Shown in pieces: positions 49,558 through 58,587 of a stretch of DNA of 64,000 nt (position 1 is the stretch's first letter; each line of letters begins with the position of its first letter). The position numbers were made by a program, and so were the translations under genes. A model generated the notes under the pieces. The model was not told where the DNA came from, did not search any database, and was given only the letters and a program-made list of their open reading frames with translations. Source of the DNA: Sphingopyxis sp. JAI108 (GTDB lineage Bacteria > Pseudomonadota > Alphaproteobacteria > Sphingomonadales > Sphingomonadaceae). The stretch is taken from contig NZ_JACCCJ010000004.1 of assembly GCF_013410105.1 (NCBI RefSeq), positions 186,001 to 250,000 on the forward strand, given 5' to 3'.

Positions 49558-50496
49558 TCAAAGCTTGGGCGGGTCGCCCTTGAAGGACACACCGCCTGGC
49601 ACCGAACCCCCGCCCCGCGAGCGCACGAGCGGCGTTCCCTTTGGCACCTGGATATCGTGCGAGCCAATGATGATCTTGGCGGGTCCGTTATGAACGTCGA
49701 AGATCGGCCAGCCGCGGTCACTCTTCACCGTCAGATGCTCGATAGTGATCACCAGCGGCTCGCTCGCGCCTTTCGACGCCATGATCGAAAAATGGTTGGT
49801 ATCGCCGATCCCGCCGATCTTGATGGGGTCGAGGCTGACGAGCCGCGTCGCGCGGATGCTCGACCATAGCCGGAAGTTGCGCGCGTTGCGACCGCTGGTG
49901 CAATCGTCGAGCAATGTCTCGGTCGATTTCAGGTCGAACCCGCCGTCGCTATTGTCCCAGGCGGCGCACTGGCGGAACAGGAAACGCGCATTGCCGCGCT
50001 CGGTCGAAAAGCCATCGCCGTTCCAATATTGCGTGTTGCGGCGTTTCCATTGGAACCCCCGCATGACACAACGTTCGATCCGGAAATCGTGCGCGGTGTC
50101 GGCGAATCCGATCCCCACGGGAAGATCTGTCGCACCCGTGGCCAGCGTGCCGCTGGCATTCACATCCTCGATCACCCCGTGATGGCTGTCATAGCGGATG
50201 CGGGCGAAACTGCGCTCGAGATCGCTTGCCCGCGCTCCGCGCACATGCAGTCCGGCGCAACCCGCCGCCGCCAGATCGGGCGTCGCGGTATTTTCGATCA
50301 CGCGATAACCGCTCGCCACCCTGACGTCCGAAATCCGCACGTCGCGGACAGGTTCGCGAATCACGAATAGACCATTGCCGACATCGCGAGCATTTATGTC
50401 GCGATAGACGGCGCCCGAGCGCACGACATAGACGGGTTCGCCGCCTGCGGCGATCTGAACCGCGCTCGCGGCGCGGCGGGAGGACATGTCTACCAT
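49558..50496 (-). CDS. Right-handed beta-helix-type protein without an obvious signal peptide, 312 aa
   Basis: Repeated short beta-segments with regularly spaced turns (DVRISDVRVASGYRVIEN, HDFRIERCVMRGFQWKRRN, FLFRQCAAWDNSDGGFDLKST, RNFRLWSSIRATRLVSLD) indicate a parallel beta-helix of the pectate-lyase/glycosidase type. No signal peptide is visible for starts at 50496 or 50487 and neither has a good ribosome binding site, so the true start is uncertain. In polysaccharide loci such proteins are often lyases or epimerase-like modifiers; the product role is inferred only from fold and context. Confidence 0.7.
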   Translation of the reverse strand: MVDMSSRRAASAVQIAAGGEPVYVVRSGAVYRDINARDVGNGLFVIREPVRDVRISDVRVASGYRVIENTATPDLAAAGCAGLHVRGARASDLERSFARIRYDSHHGVIEDVNASGTLATGATDLPVGIGFADTAHDFRIERCVMRGFQWKRRNTQYWNGDGFSTERGNARFLFRQCAAWDNSDGGFDLKSTETLLDDCTSGRNARNFRLWSSIRATRLVSLDPIKIGGIGDTNHFSIMASKGASEPLVITIEHLTVKSDRGWPIFDVHNGPAKIIIGSHDIQVPKGTPLVRSRGGGSVPGGVSFKGDPPKL

Positions 50497-50564
50497 GTCC
50501 AAAGGATAATTTGGCGGCGCCGGGGAAGGCGACCGCGATGCGGCGTGGCGTGGCGTGGCCGGGG

Positions 50565-51833
50565 TCAGCGCAGCGCGGGCGCCGCCCCGGCGAGTTCGCC
50601 GCTGTCCTTCGCTGCGAACCGGTAAGCAAGGCCAAGGAAAGACGGACGGCAGACGTGCCGGGCCCGGCTGAACCGTCGAAAACCCGCCTCGCCGGGCCCG
50701 ATATTGATCGTCATGCCGGCGTCCGCCTTCGCCGCCAACAGTGCCCGCCCGTCGATCGCGATCGCCGAAGACAGCGTGCGGTCGACCACATGGCGGCGCT
50801 CGGCGGCGTCGCGCCCGAAATAATAGATGGCATGCGGCGGCGCGCGGCGGTGGATCGCGGCGATCGCATCCTCGATCCGCGCATAGTTGCGCAGCGGCAG
50901 GATCGGTCCCTCGACATCTTCCTGCATCACCAGCATGTCATCGCTGGCGTGACGGACGATGTGGAGCGTCAAGCCTCCACCCCGCGGTTCCGCCGTCATC
51001 ACCTCGCCGCCACGCGCGCGCGCGTCGTCCAGTAGCCGCGCCACGCGTCCCTGTTCCGCATCCACCAGCGCGCCTTCCTTGCCGCCCGGCTGCATCGCCG
51101 CGCGCCACAGCCAGCCGGCGGCCGCCTCTTCCTGTTCCTCAGGCACGAGCAGATAGTCGGGGGCCAGCGGCACGCGCCCGCTCCTGACCCGTTTGTGGGC
51201 AATCACCTTGCCCGCCGCCTTGGCGAAGTCGGCCGACCGCCCGAAGATCGCGGGCGACTTGCCCGAGCGGGCGAATGTCACGCCGTCGCCCTGCTCTTTG
51301 CTCGTCACCAGCAGATCGAAGGCGAGGTCGGCAAAGGCGCCGGCCGATACGATGACCAATTCGAGCGGGTCGAAAAAGCGGGGCGCGAGCCGGCCGACCA
51401 ATTCGTTCAGTTGCGGCGACGCGTCGTCGAATTTCAGCATCACGCGGTTGCCTGCGGCGAGCGCGCTCGCGAGGATGCCCGCCGCATGGAGTAGCGGCAG
51501 CGCGGCCGGCGCCGATATTCCGATCACTCCGACGGGCAGATATTCCACATAGTCGCCGCCTCCACCCAGCCTTGCGAGCAGACCGCGATCGCCAGCGGGG
51601 CGCATCCAGCGCCCGACGCCATCCATAGCGGTATGCAGCGCCGCAAGCGCAGGCGCCACTTCGGTGCGCTTCGCCGAAGCCGCATCCTGATTCGCCTGGT
51701 CGGCAGCCAGCGCAGCGCACAGCGCGTCGGCATTTTCCTCGATCATCAGCATCGCCCGCCCCAACCGGTCGCGGCGAACCGCCAGCGACACCGGCAGGTC
51801 GGCGAAAAATGCCGCGCGTTGCGCTTCCAGCAT
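50565..51833 (-). CDS. Degenerate aldehyde dehydrogenase-like protein (predicted pseudoenzyme), 422 aa
   Basis: The sequence follows coniferyl-aldehyde-dehydrogenase-type ALDHs end to end (YLPVGVIGISAPAALPL at about 98-114, VRSGRVPLAPDYLLVPEE at 216-233, MQEDVEGPILPL at 303-314, IYYFGRDAAERR at 336-347). The key catalytic positions are lost: the GQTC-type cysteine is proline in SGRVPLAPDY, the glutamate of LELGGKSP is alanine in TFARSGKSP, FTGS is absent, EIFGP reads EDVEGP, and the PFGG-x-G-SG loop is missing. It is intact as a gene, without frameshifts. Probably a structural or regulatory protein of the locus. Confidence 0.85.
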   Translation of the reverse strand: MLEAQRAAFFADLPVSLAVRRDRLGRAMLMIEENADALCAALAADQANQDAASAKRTEVAPALAALHTAMDGVGRWMRPAGDRGLLARLGGGGDYVEYLPVGVIGISAPAALPLLHAAGILASALAAGNRVMLKFDDASPQLNELVGRLAPRFFDPLELVIVSAGAFADLAFDLLVTSKEQGDGVTFARSGKSPAIFGRSADFAKAAGKVIAHKRVRSGRVPLAPDYLLVPEEQEEAAAGWLWRAAMQPGGKEGALVDAEQGRVARLLDDARARGGEVMTAEPRGGGLTLHIVRHASDDMLVMQEDVEGPILPLRNYARIEDAIAAIHRRAPPHAIYYFGRDAAERRHVVDRTLSSAIAIDGRALLAAKADAGMTINIGPGEAGFRRFSRARHVCRPSFLGLAYRFAAKDSGELAGAAPALR

Positions 51834-52145
51834 CCTGCCCTCCCCACAGCTTATCCTGTCCAGCTTCTAGACCAGCGCCGACGCGTGGCAAGTTCAAGTC
51901 GAAGCGTTTCGTCGCATGGCATCCAAATCGCCAGTTCTTCGTTTGCGCAAAGTCGCGAATTATCTGCCTCAAATCCGGGAGTCTTTTGCGATCCTGCCCC
52001 ATTTTGAATCGAAATCGCGGGGACATTCGCTTCGCCTCCAAATTGCCTCTTTTCAAAGCTGGCAAGTTGACGAGCGAGGGGTATCCGCGATGATTGTTCG
52101 CAAGCGCAGCAAAGTCGCCTTCATATACATAGGGAGCAACGCGTA
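51834..52145. promoter_or_regulatory. Divergent control region between the ALDH-like gene and ugd
   Basis: This 312-base spacer is less GC-rich than its surroundings and is the natural place for promoters of both arms of the polysaccharide locus. TTGACG near 52068 followed 17 bases later by ATGATT is a weak sigma-70 candidate for ugd, and GGGAGCAACGCGTA precedes its ATG. I see no clear operator. A 76-codon frame crosses it but looks fortuitous. Confidence 0.45.
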
Positions 52146-53498
52146 ATGCGTATCGTAATGATCGGGTCCGGCTATGTCGGGCTCGTTTCGGGCGCATGTT
52201 TTGCCGATTTCGGCCATCATGTGACCTGCGTCGACAAGGACGCGAACAAGATCGCCCGCCTTCGCGCCGGCGGCATTCCCATTTACGAGCCCGGGCTCGA
52301 CAGCCTGGTCGCGCGCAACGTCGCGGCGGGCAATCTCGACTTCGCCACCGAGCTTTCGGAGGCAGTCGGCGCCGCCGACGTTGTGTTCATCGCGGTCGGC
52401 ACCCCCAGCCGCCGCGGCGACGGCCACGCCGATCTTTCCTTCGTCCATGGCGCAGCGCGCGAGATCGCCGGGGCGCTCAATGGCTTCACGGTGGTCGTCA
52501 CCAAATCGACCGTGCCCGTCGGCACCGGCGACGAGGTCGAGCGGATCATCCGCGAGTGCAATCCCGCGGCCGAATTCGCCGTCGCCTCGAACCCCGAATT
52601 CCTGCGCGAAGGCGCCGCGATCGAGGATTTCAAACGGCCCGATCGCGTCGTCATCGGCATCGAGGACGATCGCGCGCGCGCGCCGATGGAAGAGGTCTAT
52701 CGCCCGCTGTCGCTGAACAAGGCGCCAATCGTCTTCACCCGGCGGCGCACCAGCGAACTGATCAAATATGCCGCGAACGCCTTTCTGGCGATGAAGATCA
52801 CCTACATCAACGAAATGGCGGACCTGTGCGAACAGGTCGGAGCCGATGTGCAGGAGGTCGCGCGCGGCATCGGTCTCGACAACCGGATCGGCGCCAAATT
52901 CCTGAACGCGGGGCCGGGCTATGGCGGCTCCTGCTTCCCCAAGGACACGCTCGCGCTGATGAAGACGGCGCAGGACCATGACGCGCCGCTGCGGTTGATC
53001 GAGGCGACCGTCGCGGTGAACGAGCAGCGCAAGCGCGCGATGGGCCGCAAGGTTCTGGCAGCGATAGAGGGACAGGTCCGCGGCCGCACCGTGGCGGTGC
53101 TCGGTTTGACCTTCAAGCCCAACACCGACGATATGCGCGACGCGCCCTCGATCGCGATCATCCAGGCGCTGCAGGATGCCGGTGCAAGGGTGCGCGCCTA
53201 TGACCCCGAGGGTATGGAGGCGGCGAAGGCGGTGCTGAACGACGTCGACTATGCGTCCTCGGCCTATGACGCCGCCGACGGTGCGGCGGCAACGGTGATC
53301 GTGACCGAATGGGACGCCTTCCGCGCACTCGACCTCGCCCGCCTCAAGGCGGCGATGGCCGATCCGCTGCTCGTCGACCTGCGCAACATCTATCGGCCCG
53401 CGCAGGCCGAAGAAGCGGGCCTGCGCTATGTCGGTATCGGCCGGCCGGGCGATACCGACGACGACACCCGACTCTCCAGCGAAAGGCGGGCGGCATGA
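52146..53498 (+). CDS. ugd: UDP-glucose 6-dehydrogenase, 450 aa
   Basis: Oxidises UDP-glucose to UDP-glucuronate with NAD. The N-terminal GSGYVGLVSGACFADFG Rossmann motif, the middle-domain substrate loops and the catalytic cysteine in GGSCFPKDT (about residues 258-266) are all present, with TVAVLGLTFKPNTDDMRDAPS in the C-terminal domain. The ATG is preceded by GGGAGC. It overlaps the following epimerase by ATGA, so the two steps UDP-glucose to UDP-glucuronate to UDP-galacturonate are coupled. Confidence 0.97.
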   Translation: MRIVMIGSGYVGLVSGACFADFGHHVTCVDKDANKIARLRAGGIPIYEPGLDSLVARNVAAGNLDFATELSEAVGAADVVFIAVGTPSRRGDGHADLSFVHGAAREIAGALNGFTVVVTKSTVPVGTGDEVERIIRECNPAAEFAVASNPEFLREGAAIEDFKRPDRVVIGIEDDRARAPMEEVYRPLSLNKAPIVFTRRRTSELIKYAANAFLAMKITYINEMADLCEQVGADVQEVARGIGLDNRIGAKFLNAGPGYGGSCFPKDTLALMKTAQDHDAPLRLIEATVAVNEQRKRAMGRKVLAAIEGQVRGRTVAVLGLTFKPNTDDMRDAPSIAIIQALQDAGARVRAYDPEGMEAAKAVLNDVDYASSAYDAADGAAATVIVTEWDAFRALDLARLKAAMADPLLVDLRNIYRPAQAEEAGLRYVGIGRPGDTDDDTRLSSERRAA

Positions 53499-54508
53499 CC
53501 GACGACAGCCCCATATTGGTAACGGGCGCCGCGGGCTTCATCGGCCATGCGGTGTCCGAGCGGCTCCTCGCACGCGGCGAACGTGTGATCGGCCTCGACA
53601 GCTTCACCGACTATTATGACGTCGCGCTGAAGAAAGCGCGCACCGCGCGGCTGGCCGACAATGTGGGCTTCCGGCTGATCGACGGCGACATCGCCAGCCC
53701 CGGACTGGTCAGCGAGCTGGTGGAGGCAAACGGCATTCGCCGGATCGTCCATCTCGCCGCGCAGGCAGGCGTGCGCTACAGCCTCGAAAACCCGTTCGCT
53801 TATGAGCACAGCAACCTCAAAGGGCACCTCGCGGTGCTCGAGGCAGCACGCCATGCGGGTCATATCGAGCATCTCGTCTATGCCTCGTCGAGTTCGGTCT
53901 ATGGCGACCGTCCGATCGGCGGCACCGGCTTTCGCGAGGACGAACCCTGCACCGCACCGGTTTCGCTTTACGCCGCGACCAAGCGTAGCTGCGAACTCAT
54001 GAGCCAGAGCTATGCGACGCTCTATCGCCTGCCGCTCAGCGGGCTGCGCTTCTTCACCGTCTATGGTCCATGGGGCCGGCCCGACATGGCCTATTATGGT
54101 TTCGCGCAGAAGATTTTGCTCGGCCAGCCGATCGAAGTGTTCGGCGAGGGCCGGATGGCGCGCGATTTCACCTATATCGACGATATCGTCGACGGCGTCG
54201 TGGGGGTGCTCGACAAGGCGCCGGCCGCCGGCGAACATCGGTTGCTCAACATCGGCGACTGCAATCCCGTCGGGCTGATGGACATGATATCCATGCTCGA
54301 GCGCGCGCTCGGCCGGCCGGCGGTCAAGTTGATGCGGCCGATGCAGCCGGGCGACGTGACATCGACCTATGCCGATATCTCGGCGATCAACGCGCTTACC
54401 GGATACAGCCCGAAAGTGCCGCTCGCACGCGGGATCGAGCGGTTCGTCGACTGGTATCTCAATGAAATAGAAAATGGTGGAAGAGGGCCGATGGCAGCGG
54501 TGGCCTGA
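53495..54508 (+). CDS. UDP-glucuronate 4-epimerase-like NAD-dependent epimerase, 337 aa
   Basis: Extended SDR: NAD motif VTGAAGFIGHAVSERLL at residues 8-24, DSFTDYYDVALKKAR after the second strand, catalytic Ser in SSSSVYGD and Tyr/Lys in YAATKR. QAGVRYSLENPFAYEHSN and VYGPWGRPDMAYYGF are typical of UDP-glucuronate 4-epimerases (LpsL/CapI type). Expected product is UDP-galacturonate. Start overlaps the ugd stop. Confidence 0.92.
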   Translation: MTDDSPILVTGAAGFIGHAVSERLLARGERVIGLDSFTDYYDVALKKARTARLADNVGFRLIDGDIASPGLVSELVEANGIRRIVHLAAQAGVRYSLENPFAYEHSNLKGHLAVLEAARHAGHIEHLVYASSSSVYGDRPIGGTGFREDEPCTAPVSLYAATKRSCELMSQSYATLYRLPLSGLRFFTVYGPWGRPDMAYYGFAQKILLGQPIEVFGEGRMARDFTYIDDIVDGVVGVLDKAPAAGEHRLLNIGDCNPVGLMDMISMLERALGRPAVKLMRPMQPGDVTSTYADISAINALTGYSPKVPLARGIERFVDWYLNEIENGGRGPMAAVA

Positions 54509-54544
54509 GCCGGATAATCCGGCTGGGCGCGATTGGAGTTTATT

Positions 54545-55735
54545 ATGCTGCAACGGACGAATGTGCCATCTGGCGATCCTGCGCGATCGCCCGTCATCTG
54601 TGTAACGGGCCTCCGCGGCTTCCCGCACGTCATGGGCGGGATCGAAAGTCATTGCGAGGAGCTGCTGCCGCGGATCAAGACGCTGTGGCCCGACCACCGC
54701 TCGGTGGTTCTGGGCCGTGCGCCCTATCTGCCCGAACGGCAGGGCGAGCATCGCGGAGTCGAGATTGTCGGCATCCCCTGCCCGCGCTCGCAGCATTTCG
54801 AGGCGGTCGTATCGACCTTCCTTTCGGTCCTGTCCGCCCGCAAGCGCGGCGCCCGACTAATCCACATCCACGCCATCGGCCCCGGGCTGCTCGCACCAGT
54901 CGCGCGGCTGCTCGGCCTCAAGGTCGTCGTGACGCACCACGGCACCGACTATCATCGCGCCAAATGGGGCCTTCTCGCGCGCAGCGCGCTGCGTGCCGGT
55001 GAGTGGCTTGCGCTCACTTTCGCGGACCGCGTCATCGCCGTCTCACCGTCGCTCGCCGAACAGCTGCGCCACAACTTTCCGAAGCGGGCGACGGCGATTT
55101 CCTATATCCCGAACGGCACGTCCGACCTGCCGGACGATGCCGACCCCGCGCTCATCCTCGAACGGCTGGGGCTCGCGGGCGATGATTTCCTCCTCGCCGT
55201 TGCCCGCCTCGTCCCCGAAAAGGGCCTGCACGACCTGATCGACGCCCATGAACGGTCGGACAGCACTGCCAAGCTGGTGATCGCCGGCTCGGCCGACCAT
55301 GAAAGCGAATATGCCCGCGAGCTTCTCGCGCGCGCCAGCGACCGAGTGATTTTTGCTGGCGTCCAATCGCGCGCGACGCTCAAATGCCTCTACGAACATT
55401 GCGCGCTGTTCGTCATGCCATCCTATCATGAGGGGTTGCCGATCGCGGCGCTGGAGGCGGCGAGCTGCGGCGCGCGGATGCTGCTCAGCGACATCCCGGC
55501 CAATCTCGACATCGGGCTCGATCCCGTAAATTATTTCCGGGTCGGAGACGTCGGGGAACTCACCGCGCGCCTGAACGCCGACGGCGCCGACTTCCAGGTC
55601 GATCGCGACGCCGTTCGCGGGCGCTTCAGCTGGGACCGCGCCGCGGCCGAAACGCTCGAAGTCTATCGCACGGCGCTTGCACCGCGCCGCCCGGTCCGGC
55701 GCCCCTCCGCCACACCCGGAACGGTGAGGACCTAG
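54545..55735 (+). CDS. GT4 family glycosyltransferase, 396 aa
   Basis: GT-B fold. The N-terminal ITGLRGFP-like segment VTGLRGFPHVMGGIESHCEE is typical of exopolysaccharide GT4 enzymes related to rhamnosyl- or glucosyltransferases; the donor domain has LAVARLVPEKGLHDLI, LVIAGSADHES and PSYHEGLPIAALEAASCGA with the paired glutamates. ATG at 54545 has TTGGAG upstream. Its TAG stop overlaps the stop of the convergent small lipoprotein gene. Sugar specificity is unknown. Confidence 0.88.
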   Translation: MLQRTNVPSGDPARSPVICVTGLRGFPHVMGGIESHCEELLPRIKTLWPDHRSVVLGRAPYLPERQGEHRGVEIVGIPCPRSQHFEAVVSTFLSVLSARKRGARLIHIHAIGPGLLAPVARLLGLKVVVTHHGTDYHRAKWGLLARSALRAGEWLALTFADRVIAVSPSLAEQLRHNFPKRATAISYIPNGTSDLPDDADPALILERLGLAGDDFLLAVARLVPEKGLHDLIDAHERSDSTAKLVIAGSADHESEYARELLARASDRVIFAGVQSRATLKCLYEHCALFVMPSYHEGLPIAALEAASCGARMLLSDIPANLDIGLDPVNYFRVGDVGELTARLNADGADFQVDRDAVRGRFSWDRAAAETLEVYRTALAPRRPVRRPSATPGTVRT

Positions 55736-56013
55736 GCGCGCAGCCGGGCGATCACCGCCGCCCGGTCCGCCGCGTCGATCGCGCCGCTGATTTGGATTTT
55801 CCCGTTGGTCAGCCGTGCCCGGGCGATCTGCGGCCGCCACGCGTTCGCGCGCCATTGCCAGCTGCGGATGCGCCAGCGGCCCGGCGCCTCCGAATCGATC
55901 GCCAGCGTCGGGCGGCCTGCATGATTGTCCCCGGCGTCGGCATCGTCGCGCCGGGTGCAGGCACTCGCGGTTGCCGCGCCGGCAATCGACGTCAGCAAGG
56001 TTCGTCGGTCCAT
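55732..56013 (-). CDS. Small putative Tat-type lipoprotein, 93 aa
   Basis: N-terminus MDRRTLLTSIAGAATASAC has twin arginines and a lipobox-like ASAC with cysteine at residue 19. The short mature part (about 75 residues) is rich in Trp and Arg (RWRIRSWQWRANAWRPQ) and ends with a beta-alpha segment NGKIQISGAIDAADRAAVIARL. It follows the acyltransferase gene by 45 bases on the same strand; the pair forms a short minus-strand insert within the plus-strand run. No family recognised. Confidence 0.55.
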   Translation of the reverse strand: MDRRTLLTSIAGAATASACTRRDDADAGDNHAGRPTLAIDSEAPGRWRIRSWQWRANAWRPQIARARLTNGKIQISGAIDAADRAAVIARLRA

Positions 56014-56058
56014 CGGATCATCTCCATCGGTATCTGGATGGCGCGGCAGATCGAGCGT

Positions 56059-57219
56059 TCACGGCGCGGCGATCTTTTCGGGAACGGTCTGGTGCGCGCG
56101 GGGCGTGCCGCGTCCGACAGCCCGCTTGATGACCGCCTTGCCGAGCCGCTGGCCGGGCAGCTCGACCAACCTGTAGGTCACAAAGGCAAGGACATAGGTT
56201 GCCGGGATAACGATCGCACCGGTCAACGCAAAACGGCCGATCGCTCCCAGACCGGTGCCGAATTGCCCGATCACCGCGGCCGCAACGGGCTGAAGTATCA
56301 ACAGGTGGATCAGGTAGGCGCCATAGGAAAGCTCGCCCAGCCAATGGAAGGGCCGGCTGCCGAGGAGCCGCGAAATCCAGTCGATCAACCCGAGCGAGCG
56401 CAAATGGACCAGCGCAAAGAAACCGAACACCAGCAACTCGCGGACCGCGAAATGGAGCAGGTCCTGGTCGCCCCCGATCGGGATCGCGGCGAGCAGCATC
56501 GCGGCACCGAGGCGCAGCCAGAGCCGCGGGCGGCTCTCGTCCGCACCGGCGGCAAGCAGCATGCCGCTCAAAAAGAGCTGGAGCTTCAACGGCAGGAAGG
56601 ATGGCATCGGATAGTCGAGGCCCGCCGCGGCGGCGAGCAGCGCGACGACCACCCCGCCGCCCGCCGCGATAGAGGCCGACGTCAACCAGCCGAACCGCCG
56701 CCCGAGCAGCACGAGGAAGGGAAAGAGCAGGTAGAATTGCATCTCGAGCCCGAGGCTCCAGTCGGGCAGCGGCGTACGGAAAGCGTAATCGGGCAAAAAG
56801 CCGAACAGGAAGGTCAGATGCAGGACGATATTGGCGAGGCTTCCGTCGAGATAGCGTTCGGACGGTTGCAGCGACTGGCCGAGGAAGCCGTCGATCGCCA
56901 CCCTGTCGGCATAGATTGCCGGTCCGGCGATCAGCGCGGCGGCGAGTGTCACATAGAAAAGCGGCGCCAGCCGGAAAAAGCGCCGCGTCCAGAAAGCGCC
57001 CCATGTGGCGGGCGCCGTCCAGTCCTCGCGCCCCGCGCGCAGCCGGTACTGGAACATCATCAGGAAGCCCGAGAGCAGGATGAACAGATCGACGCCAAGG
57101 TCGGGCTTGCTCATCAGCGGCAACCGGAAACCGGTGAGGATCATCATGTGACCGAGCAGCACCCACAGCGCCGCAACGCCGCGCAAGCCGTCCAGACACT
57201 CGACCCGCCGAATGTCCAT
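56059..57219 (-). CDS. Acyltransferase 3 (OafA/ExoZ-like) membrane protein, 386 aa
   Basis: About ten transmembrane helices. The N-terminal signature ECLDGLRGVAALWVLLGHMM (residues 6-25, key residues D-G-R-G and H) and the RFFRLAPLFYVTLA segment are typical of integral-membrane O-acyltransferases that acetylate or succinylate polysaccharides. ATG at 57219 is preferred because CGGAGATATGTA supplies the ribosome binding site; the longer upstream frame is antisense to a glycosyltransferase. It probably decorates the exopolysaccharide. Confidence 0.9.
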   Translation of the reverse strand: MDIRRVECLDGLRGVAALWVLLGHMMILTGFRLPLMSKPDLGVDLFILLSGFLMMFQYRLRAGREDWTAPATWGAFWTRRFFRLAPLFYVTLAAALIAGPAIYADRVAIDGFLGQSLQPSERYLDGSLANIVLHLTFLFGFLPDYAFRTPLPDWSLGLEMQFYLLFPFLVLLGRRFGWLTSASIAAGGGVVVALLAAAAGLDYPMPSFLPLKLQLFLSGMLLAAGADESRPRLWLRLGAAMLLAAIPIGGDQDLLHFAVRELLVFGFFALVHLRSLGLIDWISRLLGSRPFHWLGELSYGAYLIHLLILQPVAAAVIGQFGTGLGAIGRFALTGAIVIPATYVLAFVTYRLVELPGQRLGKAVIKRAVGRGTPRAHQTVPEKIAAP

Positions 57220-57405
57220 TACATATCTCCGCGAACGTTCATCGATGGTGCCGATGATAGACATATCGACCCGCAAAACCCGCTCGAATCGGCCAGTTGC
57301 CTCCCGCGGGCGATGAAGCGGGCGCGCCTGTGTGCACTGCAACAAATCGGCGTGGTAAGGGTTCTTCCGAAGCGAATTTCCCGCCCCCCACTCCAACGAG
57401 GAATC

Positions 57406-58587
57406 ATGCTGCATCAAAAGCGGATCTTGTTCGCGATCAACTCGCTCGCGGGCGGCGGCGCCGAGCGCGTGCTCGCGACCCTGCTCGGCGGGTCGGAGCC
57501 GTGGCGGGCGCGCTACGACATCCACCTCGCGCTGCTCGACGACGAACCGCGCGCCTATGACGTGCCCGAATGGGTCGAGCTTCACCAACTGGATGCCCGG
57601 CATAAATTGCTGCCCAGCCTGACCCAGTTGCGCGCGCTGACCCGGCGGATCCTGCCCGATGCGACGCTGAGCTTCCTGACCCGCGCCAATATCGCCAATG
57701 CCTGGGCGATGGCGGGGCGCCGGCGGCCATGGCTGATCAGCGAACGGGTCAACACGAGCGCCCATCTCGGCAACGCAGTCGCCGCCAAGGCGATGGTGCG
57801 CCTCGTCTATCCGCGCGCGACGCATGTCGTCGCCGTGTCCGACGGCGTCGTCGACGATCTTGCCGTCCATTTCGGCGTCGCGCGCGGCCGCATGTCGGCG
57901 ATCGCCAATCCGGTCGACCATCAACGCATCGCTGACCTTGCAGCCGAGCCGCCCGCCTTCATCCCTGCCGGCCGCTATATTGTCGCAGCGGGGCGACTCG
58001 TTCCCAACAAGAATTTCCCGCTGCTGCTGCGCGCTTATGCCGAAGCCGCGCCGCCAGAGCGCCTCGTCATCCTCGGCGAAGGGCCCGAACGCGGCGCGCT
58101 AGAGGCGCTTGCCACGTCGCTCGGCATCGCGGACCGGGTCGACATGCCCGGCTTCGTCGCCAACCCCTTCGCCGTGGTCGCGCGCGCGCAGGCCTATGCG
58201 ATGCCTTCCAATGCCGAGGGATTCCCGAACGGGCTGGTCGAGGCGATGGCTTGCGGCGTTCCCGTCGTCGCCACCAATTGCGCCTCCGGCCCGTCGGAGA
58301 TTCTGGCCGACCGGCCGCGCGACGCCATCCCGAGCGGGATCGATGTCGATGCCGGCGCGTTGGTCCCGACCGATGACGTACCAGCCTTCGCAGCCGCCTT
58401 GCGCCGGGTGCTCGCCGAGCCGCGCCGCAGCGAATGCGGCAGGGGGGCGCGCGAACGTTCGCTCGCTTACGGCGTCGAGCAGGCCGCCGCCAATTATTGG
58501 GCACGGATCGAGGCGTCGCTCGCCGTGCCGCCTGCCGAGGCCGAATTCAAAAACATTGCAGCATCGAGTCCGGGAGTAACTTCATGA
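57406..58587 (+). CDS. GT4 family glycosyltransferase, 393 aa
   Basis: GT-B enzyme: N-terminal LFAINSLAGGGAERVLATLL, donor domain AAGRLVPNKNFPLLLRAYA, VILGEGPERGALE and PSNAEGFPNGLVEAMACGVPVVAT with paired glutamates (E-x7-E). ATG at 57406 has CGAGGAATC just upstream. The stop overlaps the OPX gene start as ATGA, so it is cotranscribed with the export lipoprotein and the acetyltransferase. Confidence 0.9.
   Translation: MLHQKRILFAINSLAGGGAERVLATLLGGSEPWRARYDIHLALLDDEPRAYDVPEWVELHQLDARHKLLPSLTQLRALTRRILPDATLSFLTRANIANAWAMAGRRRPWLISERVNTSAHLGNAVAAKAMVRLVYPRATHVVAVSDGVVDDLAVHFGVARGRMSAIANPVDHQRIADLAAEPPAFIPAGRYIVAAGRLVPNKNFPLLLRAYAEAAPPERLVILGEGPERGALEALATSLGIADRVDMPGFVANPFAVVARAQAYAMPSNAEGFPNGLVEAMACGVPVVATNCASGPSEILADRPRDAIPSGIDVDAGALVPTDDVPAFAAALRRVLAEPRRSECGRGARERSLAYGVEQAAANYWARIEASLAVPPAEAEFKNIAASSPGVTS

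Noticed and set aside
51916..52146. A 76-codon plus-strand frame whose TAA overlaps the ugd start as TAATG
   Set aside because: No ribosome binding site, no recognisable domain, and it fills a promoter region; the overlap looks like chance.
55792..57405. Open frame that would extend the GT4 gene at 57406 by more than 500 residues
   Set aside because: It is antisense to the acyltransferase and lipoprotein genes; the real start has its own ribosome binding site.
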